Of a stretch of DNA of 64,000 bases, positions 17,356-33,417 are shown in pieces. This DNA is from Planctomicrobium piriforme. GTDB lineage: Bacteria; Planctomycetota; Planctomycetia; Planctomycetales; Planctomycetaceae. The notes below the pieces were generated by a model. It was not told the DNA's origin. It ran no database searches and worked only from the letters and a program-made list of their open reading frames with translations. The translations under genes were made by a program, and so were the position numbers. Each line of letters opens with the position of its first letter. Position 1 is the stretch's first letter. The stretch is taken from the NCBI GenBank assembly GCA_945860955.1, contig CAMATH010000005.1:44813-108812 (forward strand), in the 5' to 3' direction.

Positions 17356-18510
17356 ATGCTCTCCAGTTTTGTGGTCGCCTGGCGCCAGTTGAGCTATCAC
17401 CGGATGAAACTCGCCGTCGCGTCGGCGGGGGTTCTGGTCGCGGTGATGCTGATGCTGGTCCAGTTGGGGATTCGCCAGGGGGCGATGGACAACAGCGTGG
17501 CGATCGCCCGCCGAGTCACCGCCGACCTGGTGGTGGTGAGTCCCAGAACCCGCACGATCTTTCAGTCGTCTCAATTGCCCAGACGGTTGTTGTTTCGAGT
17601 GGGAGCGCATCCAGAGGTCGACGCGATTCAAGAGATGTACATGGGGCAGGCGCGGTGGCGCAATCCGTGGGAACTGCGCGAGCATCCGATCGCGGTGTTT
17701 GGCGTCGATCCCCGTTCGCCGTTGATCAACTTTCGTGGCCTGTCGGAGCTCGCCGACGAACTGATGCTCGCCGACCGGGTGGTGTTTGATGGCCTGAGCC
17801 GCAAGAGTTATGGGCCAGTCGTGGCGCATCTCGCGAACCACGATTTCCTCGAGACCGAGATGAATCTGCACCGTGTCCGGGTGATCGCGACAATCAACGT
17901 GGGGGTGTCGATCACGGGGGATGGGAACGTGTTCATGTCGCCGGCGAATTTTCGACGGATCTTTCCGCAGCGGCCGGCCGGCTCGGTCGACCTGGGGCTG
18001 ATCCGCCTGAAGCCCGGTTCCGATGTCGAACAGGTGAAGCGCGACCTGGCTCCTTTATTAGGGGCGGAGGCGACGATCATCACCCGCGAGGAACTGATCG
18101 ACAAGGAAATCGCGTTCGTGCGAGAGAGCGCTCCGATCGACTTCATTTTCGGGATGGGGGCGGCGGTCGGTTTTTTCATCGGGTTTGTGGTGGTCTACCA
18201 GATTCTCTACACCGAGGTCACGAATCATCTGCCGCAGTTCGCAACGCTTAAAGCGATGGGTTTTTCCGACAACAAGCTGTTGCAGATCGTGCTGTCGCAG
18301 GGGGTGATTCTGTCGGTTCTGGGGTACGTCCCCGGATTTGTGATGGCGTTGTGGGTTTACGAGATCGCGACCGATGCGATCCAGATGCCGTTTTCGATGA
18401 CGTGGCAACGGGCGCTGGCGGTCTTCAGTCTGACGCTGGTGATGTGCCTCCTGTCGGCGATGATCGCGATTCAGAAAGTGCGCACCGTCGACCCCGCCGA
18501 CGTCTTCTAA
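17356..18510 (+). CDS. DevC-like ABC exporter permease
   Basis: The ATG at 17356 gives 384 residues; earlier codons in this frame lie inside the DevB gene. It is a MacB/FtsX-type permease: one helix near residues 20-40, a large periplasmic domain, and three helices in the C-terminal part (about 262-285, 312-335, 350-372). The stretch FATLKAMGFSDNKLLQIVL is typical of DevC/FtsX-like permeases. It lies 19 bases after the DevB gene and 3 bases before the ATPase gene, so the three form one operon. With the fusion protein it should form the export channel. Confidence 0.82.
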   Translation: MLSSFVVAWRQLSYHRMKLAVASAGVLVAVMLMLVQLGIRQGAMDNSVAIARRVTADLVVVSPRTRTIFQSSQLPRRLLFRVGAHPEVDAIQEMYMGQARWRNPWELREHPIAVFGVDPRSPLINFRGLSELADELMLADRVVFDGLSRKSYGPVVAHLANHDFLETEMNLHRVRVIATINVGVSITGDGNVFMSPANFRRIFPQRPAGSVDLGLIRLKPGSDVEQVKRDLAPLLGAEATIITREELIDKEIAFVRESAPIDFIFGMGAAVGFFIGFVVVYQILYTEVTNHLPQFATLKAMGFSDNKLLQIVLSQGVILSVLGYVPGFVMALWVYEIATDAIQMPFSMTWQRALAVFSLTLVMCLLSAMIAIQKVRTVDPADVF

Positions 18511-18513
18511 CCG

Positions 18514-19233
18514 ATGCGACCTCCCATGATCATTTCCGCCCGCAATTTGAACTTCGCGTTTGGCGAAGGGGATCTCCGCAAGCAGATTCTGTTCGACGTC
18601 TCGTTTGATGTCGCTCCGGGGGAGGTGGTGTTACTCACCGGTCCCAGCGGCAGCGGAAAGACCACACTCCTGACGCTGATCGGCGGCCTGCGGCGCACGA
18701 CCGAAGGGGAGATGACGGTCCTGTCGCGGCCGATGCATCATGCGCGCAAGGAAGATCTGGTCGCGAACCGTCGCGACATTGGCTTCATTTTTCAGCAACA
18801 CAATCTGCTGGAGTTTCTGTCGGCTCAGAAGAATGTGGAACTGATGTTCCAGCTTCATCCGGAAGTCCCGGCGGGCGAAGCGCGGGCCCGGTCGGCGGAA
18901 ATGTTGACCAAGGTCGGCTTGGGAAACCGACTCGACTATCATCCCTCGCGGCTGTCGGGAGGACAAAAACAGCGCGTCGCGATCGCCCGGGCCCTGGTCA
19001 CGCGCCCGCAGTTGATTCTCGCGGACGAACCAACCGCGGCGCTCGACAGCCATTCAGGCCGCGACGTGGTCGAACTCCTGCAATCCCTCGCCCGCGACCG
19101 CGGTTGCCCGATTCTGATGGTCACCCACGACAACCGGGTTCTCGACATCGCCGACCGGGTGTTGAGCATGGAGGATGGGAGACTTGAGGAGAGTCGCGGG
19201 ACGGAGGCACGAGGGGAGACAGAGACTCAATAA
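18514..19233 (+). CDS. DevA-like ABC transporter ATP-binding protein
   Basis: A 239-residue ABC ATPase: Walker A GPSGSGKTT at 43-51, Q-loop FIFQQHNLL at about 91-99, signature LSGGQ at 147-151, Walker B LILADEP at 167-173, and the switch His in VTHDNR. This matches the LolD/MacB/DevA subclass. The start could instead be the ATG at codon 5. It closes the TetR-DevBCA operon, with three bases between it and the permease stop. ATP hydrolysis here should power export by the DevC-like permease. The last ~20 residues are a charged, non-conserved tail. Confidence 0.88.
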   Translation: MRPPMIISARNLNFAFGEGDLRKQILFDVSFDVAPGEVVLLTGPSGSGKTTLLTLIGGLRRTTEGEMTVLSRPMHHARKEDLVANRRDIGFIFQQHNLLEFLSAQKNVELMFQLHPEVPAGEARARSAEMLTKVGLGNRLDYHPSRLSGGQKQRVAIARALVTRPQLILADEPTAALDSHSGRDVVELLQSLARDRGCPILMVTHDNRVLDIADRVLSMEDGRLEESRGTEARGETETQ

Positions 19234-19674
19234 ACTGCCGGTCAATCGCAGCGAAAAGCGGTAGCGCATTAAGGGCCGTAAAGTGCCACATCGCGGGTTG
19301 CCATTTGAAACGAAGTTGTACCGTGGGGGGCGAGTAAGAGTGAGGTTGGTGGTCCGAAGGGCCTATCTCGTGGCGACGCCAGCGACTTTCACCGTGCCGA
19401 TCATCGACTTTGAAAGCGCCTGGGGTACGCTTGGACTCATGGGTTCCGCTCATCCGTTGATCCATTCGTGGTGTGAAAAACCGGTCTGGGCGCAATCGCG
19501 GAAATCTGTAGACTGCTCGTCCTTCCCCCAATGTGTTGCGCTCCCTGCGCGACATCCCATCGCGATCGACACTCCCCGTTCCCACCTGTCGACTTTCCCT
19601 TCCGCTGCCGTTTCATTCGCTGGCCATCGTTCGCCTGCGCGTCGCGCGGGACGGACAAGTGCCGAGGTCTCGCC
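19234..19674. other. Intergenic region with no gene seen
   Basis: About 440 bp. Open frames on both strands lack motifs and ribosome sites. The promoter of the small lipoprotein gene should be here but is not evident. Confidence 0.5.
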
Positions 19675-19959
19675 ATGCGCACCATTCTCCGCAGTTCGTT
19701 CTTGATTCTCGCAGGCTCATTCTCGGGCTGTGGTCTGGCCCAGATGGGGCACGACACAGCCCGCCTGTTCACACCCAGCACGGGTGACTATGGCGACGGC
19801 GATGTTCATGACGGAAAATCGGTCGACGAATGGAGCGTGGCAGGAAGCGAAGGGCGGGGCGATAAGCCGATCGATCGCGAATCCGACGGTCTCACGAAAT
19901 ACGTTTCCAGCGACAAAGCGCGGCGGATCGCGCGGAATCTAGGAACCGACTCGCCGTGA
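19675..19959 (+). CDS. Small predicted lipoprotein
   Basis: The ATG at 19675 gives 94 residues starting with MRTILRSS, a short hydrophobic core and a lipobox-like FSGC, so Cys22 could be lipid-modified after signal peptidase II cleavage. The mature part is polar, rich in Asp, Gly and Lys, with no known domain. It is convergent with the uvrA gene, whose stop is 40 bases away. I do not recognise the family. An upstream in-frame start would place basic, unrelated sequence ahead of the signal. Confidence 0.5.
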   Translation: MRTILRSSFLILAGSFSGCGLAQMGHDTARLFTPSTGDYGDGDVHDGKSVDEWSVAGSEGRGDKPIDRESDGLTKYVSSDKARRIARNLGTDSP

Positions 19960-19998
19960 TGCGGCGCTGGGGGTCGCACGAACGCCGACAACCGCATG

Positions 19999-27306
<7,308 letters not shown>

Positions 27307-27512
27307 GCGAGTTTCAGTCCGCCGCCAGTGTCGATCCCGGGAGGGACGGTGGAACTGGCGACGTCACGAGGAGTGAATGGATTGCCGGCTGGGGAAAGAC
27401 GAAGTTCGGATTCGGATTGGACCCGGTACGCCGCGGAAATTCGAAAGCGAATTCTCAACGGTTGGTGTATTTCACGCCCGCTGAATTTGGGCGTCGGTCA
27501 CTGGCCGCCGTG

Positions 27513-27598
27513 GGACGGGTCTCTGACCCGTCCGGAGGGGCGGCATCAGAACCGAAACACAAGCCGCCATTTGGGCAGGACGGGCCAGAGACCCGTCC
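27513..27598. repeat. Pair of inverted 21-base hairpin repeats
   Basis: 27513-27533 is a perfect hairpin, GGACGGGT-CTCTG-ACCCGTCC. 27578-27598 (GGACGGG...CCCGTCC) equals the reverse complement of the first apart from one base. The two flank 44 bp, like a paired REP element. The unit lies in the 381-bp gap upstream of uvrA; the rest of that gap shows no gene. Confidence 0.7.
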
Positions 27599-27687
27599 TA
27601 CCTGGCAAACGTCTCGATTTCGGCCGCATGGAGAATAACGGCGAGCGACCCGTTGGGACGGAACGCGAGCCGCGACCGAACGCGGGG

Positions 27688-28650
27688 TCAGTCGGAGTCT
27701 ACGCCATCCCCGAACGATTCATGCGACTCGTCGTGGGGGTGGTCGGCAGTGGCGTTCGAATTCGCGTCGTTGTTCGACGCGTCGACACCAGTCGCATCCC
27801 CCGCTTTGTCTTTTCGGCTGCCACGGCGGCGCCGGCGGCTGCGTCCCTCTTTGGGCGTCGCCGAGGGAGCGGCGTCGGTCGTCGAAGCGGGACCGCCGGT
27901 TTCCGTGGATTGAGCGGGAAAACGGCTGGCCAGCAACTCGCTGTCGGCGTCGGAGGTGGTTTCGGGAGACGGGGAAGCATCGGAGACCGGAGGGGCGTCC
28001 GCTGTACGTGGCGTGCGGGGAGCCTGATCGCGGGCTGGTCGGGTTCGACCGGCTTTCCCCCGTCCCTTGCCCGGTTTTTCACCCGTGGGCTCAGCAGGGC
28101 GCGCTCCTGGGGATTTCACGGGCGACCGATCGCCACGCGCGGGATCGCGGGTTGGACGTCCCCCGCCGGACTGTTGTGGGCGGGATTCCGAGCGGGCCGG
28201 GGGAGCGGGACGTTCCGGCCGTTGCGGTTTGCCACGACGGGGACGCCGATCATTGTCGGCACGGTCGCGGGGTGTGGCGGTCGATTGTGACGCGTCCTCC
28301 GCGCCGTCGGAGGAGACGGAACCAGTGGCGTCCCCCGGGCTATCGAGTTCCACGAACTCCGTCGACAGAGCGTCGGCGATTTCGGGTGGGAGGCTGTCGA
28401 CAATCGCTGTCTTGGCGGGCCGAGGGGGATCGGGTTCGAGCGTGTAGTCCTCAACCGGTTCCAATTCCCGCGGCGGGGGGACGTAGCGCGGCCGGGGTGG
28501 CGGTTGCTCCAACGTCATCCAGGTTCGTTCGGGAGCGCAGGAACACGGGACGGCGACCACCTGCCCCGCGGCCCGCAACACGCGACCGCACTTGGGGCAG
28601 CGCCACGTTCTGCGAACATCGAGGTCGACTCGAACGCCAGGACCCTTCAT
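27688..28650 (-). CDS. Zinc-ribbon protein with a long disordered tail
   Basis: The ATG at 28650 gives 320 residues. The N terminus has a cysteine pair, CPKCG, and then CSC about 20 residues later, suggesting a metal-binding ribbon. From about residue 50 on the sequence is Pro/Arg/Ala/Ser/Asp-rich and probably disordered, with a basic RSRRRRRGSRKDK patch and an acidic His/Asp-rich end. No enzyme motif is seen, and I do not recognise the family. It follows the TPR-protein gene on the same strand 66 bases downstream, so they may be cotranscribed. The basic tail may bind nucleic acid, but that is a guess. Confidence 0.6.
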   Translation of the reverse strand: MKGPGVRVDLDVRRTWRCPKCGRVLRAAGQVVAVPCSCAPERTWMTLEQPPPRPRYVPPPRELEPVEDYTLEPDPPRPAKTAIVDSLPPEIADALSTEFVELDSPGDATGSVSSDGAEDASQSTATPRDRADNDRRPRRGKPQRPERPAPPARSESRPQQSGGGRPTRDPARGDRSPVKSPGARPAEPTGEKPGKGRGKAGRTRPARDQAPRTPRTADAPPVSDASPSPETTSDADSELLASRFPAQSTETGGPASTTDAAPSATPKEGRSRRRRRGSRKDKAGDATGVDASNNDANSNATADHPHDESHESFGDGVDSD

Positions 28651-28716
28651 CGAAACCAACCTGTTGAATTGTGCGGAAGTGACGAATGCGTCGCCAGCGG
28701 CGGCAGTCCGCGGATG

Positions 28717-31700
28717 TCATTGGGAACCGGTGGCGTCGGGAGTGCCAACCGCTTCCACCCCCTCCGCCGCCGCCTGCGAACGCTCGATCTCATCAAGCAA
28801 AGGCCATTCCAATTCCGAAAGTCCCTCGCGGGTGAATCCCAGTTCTTTGGCCTTGGCCAGCGCGGCGGTCGCCTTTTCCGTGTGCTTGCAGCGCTGGCTC
28901 GCGACGGCCAGGTGAAACAGAAACAGCTTTGAGCGGACAACCTGGTTTACTAGATCCAGAGTCTTCTCCGCCTCGTCATTGCGGTCCAACTGCAGGAGCG
29001 CCAGGGCGCGGGTGTCGAGGTATTCAGGGATGTAATCACGGCCTTCGCTCACTTCGATCGCGCGGTTGATGTGTTCCAACGCTTTCTCGCGCCGGGACTC
29101 TGAAAACGACTCCGCATACGCCAGGTTGTTGAGGAGGGTTGGCAATTTGGGAACGTGGTGCAGAGAGCGATCATACAGGGCGATCGCCTTGTTGAGTGTG
29201 GTGGGTTGCAGTATGTGGTCGGCCAACAGCATCATCGCCGGAACCAACCGCCTCTCCTCGATCTCCTTGCCAACAAGACTCGTCAGACCTTCGAGGACTT
29301 TGACTTTCAAGGAAGTGTCACCCGACGCAAGTTCCAGAATCACACCGTAAGCGGCAGCCGCCGATTCCGGGGCTTGGACTTCATATTTTGATACCAAGGC
29401 CAAGGCGACGTCATGATCTCCGCGGCGTGCGTTCAAAAGGGCCAGGTCCATTCCCAGAATGGGGTCTTCCTGCGAGTCGAGTGTGGACTTTAGCATCTTC
29501 TCCGCCGGGCCAAACTCTTTGAGAGCGCTCAGCGTTTCAAGGATCGACCGGAATGCTTCGCGGCGAATTTGCGTCTGGCGTTCCCGGTTTTCGAACAGTG
29601 GCGCATACAACTTGGGATCGAGCCGTTTGGAATCGTCTGCGACCAGTTTTTGAATGGAGGCGACCAGGCTCTTTTGCGCCTCGGGGTCGTTCGGGGTTTC
29701 GACGGCGAATCGGCGTACCAAGCCCTCGCCACGTCCCAATCGAGCCAGCGACCGGAACAGCCCGGCTGGCTCGGTTTGATCAATCGTGGCGGCGAATTCG
29801 ACCAGTGGCGGGACGGCGTCGGCAGACGTCCCCAGTTTCGCCGCCAGCCGGGCTTTGCACAGAATCGTTTCTAGTGCTTCCGGACGCAGCCGTGCCAGGC
29901 GTTCGGTATTTTCACTGAGCGACTTTTGTCGCGTCGCGTCGAGTTCGCCAGGCTGGGTAAGCCCGAAGAACAGAAATTCCGTGACGATCGCCGCGTTTTG
30001 CGACTGACTGTCGGCAAGTTCCCCAAACAACTTCCAGGCTTCAGCGGACTTTTCTGTGAAGCCATAGGCTCGGGCGAGATCGAGCCGGCGCGCGAGCGGG
30101 AAATCGCCACGGGTCGACCAGTGTTCCAGAACGGGAACGAGTCGAGGGAGGCCGGACCGCCCGGGCATCTGCGTCAAAACCGAGGCGAGAATTCCCAAGC
30201 TGCGATCGGTCAGGTCGGCGAGACTGAGTTCGTGACGGAAGCAGAATTCGACGACCTTTTGCTGGAGCAAATCGTCTCTCGCTCCTCCTTCAAGACCTTT
30301 CACGAATTCCGCCTGAGCCGCCGCCAGATCCCCCCGTATTTCCAAAATCATCGCGTGCAGCGCCGACGCGCGATTCGCCGGCTCTGCGGGAACCGACTTC
30401 CACAGCGGACTCTCGTCACCCGCCGCGGCGTCAGACAGCCGGACTTGATTGGGGAACGGGCCGCGAAAGCGATCAATCGCCGCCGCAGCTCGGGGAAATC
30501 GGTCCTTCACTTCCAGATCGGTTCTGCGAAACTCCAGGTCCACAAGTTTGAACAGGACTTCCTGGCTCCTGGGAAATTTCAACTGGGCCTCGACCAGCAA
30601 CTTTTCGGCATCGGCAAATTTCTCGGGGTCGGCCTTGGCGAGTTCCTCCAGCACGACCAGCCGCAATTTGGTCAGTCGGAAATCGTTGATTTTATCTTCC
30701 GCCGCCGCCTTTTCTAACTTTTTCGAGATGGTCGTCCAGTCGCGTTGTTCTTCAGGAAGGGCCAGCACGGCGGCGATTTCGCGGCCCAGTTCGGAATGCC
30801 AATCCTGGTCGAGGCTTTTCGCTTTGGCAAACGCTTCGTCCGCGTCGTCCTTGTTTCCCAACCGTTGATTCGCCTCACCCAGGAACTGCCAACCGACCGC
30901 CCAGGTAGAATCGCGATTCGTCGCTCCCAGACAGACCGCTTTGAGGGCGGCCCAGTCTTGGAGTTGCATTTGACATTGGATCTGCGATTGGATCGCCATC
31001 TTCCAGTTAAAATCCGACTTCGCATTATTTCCCAGGGTTTCCCAGGCCGCCGCCGCCTCTTTCCAGCGTTTTTCGGCCAGCAGTTTTCTCGCGGCCATCA
31101 GATCCGACTGTTCGCGCGCCTGCCTTTTGTCGAGGAGACTGATCAATCGGTCGATTTCCTGCTCCAGGGCCTTTTGTTCCTCTTCCGGAGCCGTCGCCAA
31201 CTTGAAGATCAGGGTATTCGCCAGAGACACATCCAACTGAGGTAGCAACCCGCGGGCGCTGAATCTGCGGTTCGGTTCCAGCGAGGCATCTTTAGATCGC
31301 TTCTCGGCGAGAACAATCGCCTCGCGAAACATCTTTTCGGCGATCTTCGCGTCTTGCACTTCGAGCGCGAGCATCCCCAACAGGAAGGGGAATTGAGGAT
31401 CCCCAGGAGCGAATTGTGCTCCACGTTTCGCGAACAGTTGGGCGGTCTGTTGAGACTGATCATATGCCGGCCCGTTGCCTTGCGCTCTCGCGAACAGGCC
31501 GAGTTCTCGCTGAAGCAGTGTCAGAAAACTCCACACATCCGGTTCTTCCGGGCCGGCCAAACGGGCAAATAGCCCCTGCTTCAATGCCCCTTCTCGATCA
31601 CCATTCTCGGCCATCCAGCGGGCCTTGGTCAGCCGGGCCTTCCACACGGGTTCGGCGCTTTGAACCATTGCGATCACCAGACCCGACTCCACCAACTTGT

Positions 31701-32418
31701 CGTGTTCCGGCAACCAGTTCGTTTGCTTCGTCGGGAGCGGCGTATCCGCCTTCACGAAACGCTGCGCGATCTTCTGCTTCAATTCAAAGGTCAGAGGATT
31801 CTCTTTGCGAATCATCAGAGACGCCAATCGCATGTACGACTCGACTTCTTTTGAGCCGTCATTCAGCGCCGCCAGGTAGACTTCCGCCGCCTGGTCATAT
31901 TTCTCCAGCTCCTCATAGCAGACGGCGAGTTTCGCCTGGTTGGTGGGATTTTCCCGAGCTTCTGCCGACATTTTGGGAAAGTGCGTCTCGGACGCCTCGG
32001 TGTAAAACCGGTTCCTTTGTTCGGAGAAAAACGGGGCGATCATCACGCCGATCTCAAACAACCGGCCGTGGACCTTCGCTCCATCGGGAGCCTGCAACGC
32101 GGCATGCGACAGCGTCTGATACACACGTTCCAATTCACCCACGTTCGCTTGTTTTTCCACCCATTCCGACAATTCAATCAGCGCGTTTTCGTCGGTTGGC
32201 TTCAACCGGAGGTACAGCGCCATGCGGCGGAACGCGACTTCCATATCCCCCGCAGCAAACGCGGTCTGAGCGTCCGTCAACAGAGAGGGCGCATTGTAAT
32301 TACGCCAGAAAACGCGCGCACCAAAAGCCGCGCCTCCGGCCACTCCGGTCAGGACTACCAGCCCCAACACGAGACGCCAGTTCAATCGGATTTTGACTTG
32401 ACCGCTTTTCGACTTCAT
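28717..32418 (-). CDS. Large membrane-anchored TPR-repeat protein
   Basis: A 1233-residue protein starting at ATG 32418. A basic N terminus is followed by one membrane helix (about residues 15-34), with the rest probably on the outer side. Helical repeats of TPR type run through the whole chain. Examples are DAQTAFAAGDMEVAFRRM near the start, KLAVCYEELEKYDQAAEVY at about 165, and near the end LNNLAYAESFSESRREKAL and LDTRALALLQLDRNDEAEK. No catalytic domain is seen. Such proteins scaffold complexes; in bacteria with PEP-CTERM/exopolysaccharide systems large TPR proteins of this kind occur, but no such cluster is visible beside it. A zinc-ribbon gene follows on the same strand. Confidence 0.7.
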   Translation of the reverse strand: MKSKSGQVKIRLNWRLVLGLVVLTGVAGGAAFGARVFWRNYNAPSLLTDAQTAFAAGDMEVAFRRMALYLRLKPTDENALIELSEWVEKQANVGELERVYQTLSHAALQAPDGAKVHGRLFEIGVMIAPFFSEQRNRFYTEASETHFPKMSAEARENPTNQAKLAVCYEELEKYDQAAEVYLAALNDGSKEVESYMRLASLMIRKENPLTFELKQKIAQRFVKADTPLPTKQTNWLPEHDKLVESGLVIAMVQSAEPVWKARLTKARWMAENGDREGALKQGLFARLAGPEEPDVWSFLTLLQRELGLFARAQGNGPAYDQSQQTAQLFAKRGAQFAPGDPQFPFLLGMLALEVQDAKIAEKMFREAIVLAEKRSKDASLEPNRRFSARGLLPQLDVSLANTLIFKLATAPEEEQKALEQEIDRLISLLDKRQAREQSDLMAARKLLAEKRWKEAAAAWETLGNNAKSDFNWKMAIQSQIQCQMQLQDWAALKAVCLGATNRDSTWAVGWQFLGEANQRLGNKDDADEAFAKAKSLDQDWHSELGREIAAVLALPEEQRDWTTISKKLEKAAAEDKINDFRLTKLRLVVLEELAKADPEKFADAEKLLVEAQLKFPRSQEVLFKLVDLEFRRTDLEVKDRFPRAAAAIDRFRGPFPNQVRLSDAAAGDESPLWKSVPAEPANRASALHAMILEIRGDLAAAQAEFVKGLEGGARDDLLQQKVVEFCFRHELSLADLTDRSLGILASVLTQMPGRSGLPRLVPVLEHWSTRGDFPLARRLDLARAYGFTEKSAEAWKLFGELADSQSQNAAIVTEFLFFGLTQPGELDATRQKSLSENTERLARLRPEALETILCKARLAAKLGTSADAVPPLVEFAATIDQTEPAGLFRSLARLGRGEGLVRRFAVETPNDPEAQKSLVASIQKLVADDSKRLDPKLYAPLFENRERQTQIRREAFRSILETLSALKEFGPAEKMLKSTLDSQEDPILGMDLALLNARRGDHDVALALVSKYEVQAPESAAAAYGVILELASGDTSLKVKVLEGLTSLVGKEIEERRLVPAMMLLADHILQPTTLNKAIALYDRSLHHVPKLPTLLNNLAYAESFSESRREKALEHINRAIEVSEGRDYIPEYLDTRALALLQLDRNDEAEKTLDLVNQVVRSKLFLFHLAVASQRCKHTEKATAALAKAKELGFTREGLSELEWPLLDEIERSQAAAEGVEAVGTPDATGSQ

Positions 32419-32638
32419 TCTTGGATCCTGGAATCAGCGAACCAGAAATCTCGCCCCAACCGAGGGACCCGTTCGCACCCGCATTCTAGCGGATCTCTGG
32501 GGCTGAATTCACTCCCATGGTCAAAAAAGGTGCATCCCCGAGCGCGCCACGCCAAGCAGAACCCCTGGGAACGGAATCCGACGAGTCCCGAGGTCTCAGT
32601 CTGATTCCCTCACGAACCAGAAATGTGTTCACATGTTC

Positions 32639-32673
32639 CCATTCCACCTCCATTCCACCTCCATTCCACCTGC
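32639..32673 (+). repeat. Short tandem repeat, unit ATTCCACCTCC
   Basis: Three copies of an 11-base unit lie at 32641-32673, the last ending TGC instead of TCC. They are in the 300-bp divergent gap between the TPR gene and the HExxH gene. Nothing else recognisable is in that gap. Confidence 0.7.
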
Positions 32674-32719
32674 CGCCCGAAGATTCCGGCCTTGAGTCCA
32701 ATTCGGAAAATTCCATAGC

Positions 32720-33358
32720 ATGCACGCCGAATGGCGATTCCACGTTTCCAGCCCCCGGCCTTTGCTCCGCCAAACCGTGTCCGCTCCCTTTGATTTCACT
32801 GCGGCGATGCGCAATCTCTGCGTTGACATTTCGCTGCGCTTACCGGAATTCCAGCACGTGCGCATGGATCAGGTCGCCGTCACGTTCGCCCAGGCACGGC
32901 GACGTGTTCCCCACGGGTTGCAGGCGAAACTGACTCCGCTGCGGTTCGTCGACGGAGCGGTCGTGACCCGGAAAAACGGCCGGGAGTGGATGATCCAGCG
33001 CTGCTACGCCAACGGCGTTGAGATGCTGTACATTCTGACATTCTACCTTCCTCGATTTCAGGAGCAATCGTTCCGCGAAAAGCTGATCACCGTGATGCAC
33101 GAGTTGTTTCACATCAGCCCGCGATTCGACGGTGATATCCGCCGTCTTCCTGGACACTACCACGTGCATTCACACAGCCAGAAGGAATTCGACAGAGAAA
33201 TGGGGGTGATCGTCGACGCCTACCTGCGACGTTCTCCTCCCGAAGATCTTTACGCCTTCCTGCAACACAATTTCGCGCAATTGACTGAACGGCATGGCAG
33301 GGTGGTGGGGGTCCGGGCACCGATCCCGAAGCTGCTGCCGGTTCCGCGACGGGCGTAG
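32720..33358 (+). CDS. Putative zinc metallopeptidase-like protein (HExxH)
   Basis: A 212-residue protein from ATG 32720; a later ATG at 32807 is possible and would remove a weakly convincing first 29 residues. The key feature is VMHELFHISPRFDG (about residues 132-145), an HExxH zinc motif, followed by HYHVHSHSQKEFD, which offers further His ligands. The rest has no signal peptide and no membrane helix, so the protein should be cytoplasmic. It resembles small putative metallopeptidases annotated in phages and bacteria, but the match is only by motif. The substrate is unknown. No neighbour on its strand suggests a pathway. Confidence 0.6.
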   Translation: MHAEWRFHVSSPRPLLRQTVSAPFDFTAAMRNLCVDISLRLPEFQHVRMDQVAVTFAQARRRVPHGLQAKLTPLRFVDGAVVTRKNGREWMIQRCYANGVEMLYILTFYLPRFQEQSFREKLITVMHELFHISPRFDGDIRRLPGHYHVHSHSQKEFDREMGVIVDAYLRRSPPEDLYAFLQHNFAQLTERHGRVVGVRAPIPKLLPVPRRA

Positions 33359-33417
33359 AAACCTGCCGGCGGTCAATCTCGTAACCTTGTTTTTTTTGGG
33401 CTCGCGAGCCGGCGAAA

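Noticed and set aside
31416..32396. 326-codon plus-strand frame opposite the TPR protein
   Set aside because: Arg/Ser/Pro-rich shadow of a certain gene.
32641..32673. CRISPR-like short repeat array
   Set aside because: It is a simple 11-base tandem repeat with no spacers; no cas genes are in the window.
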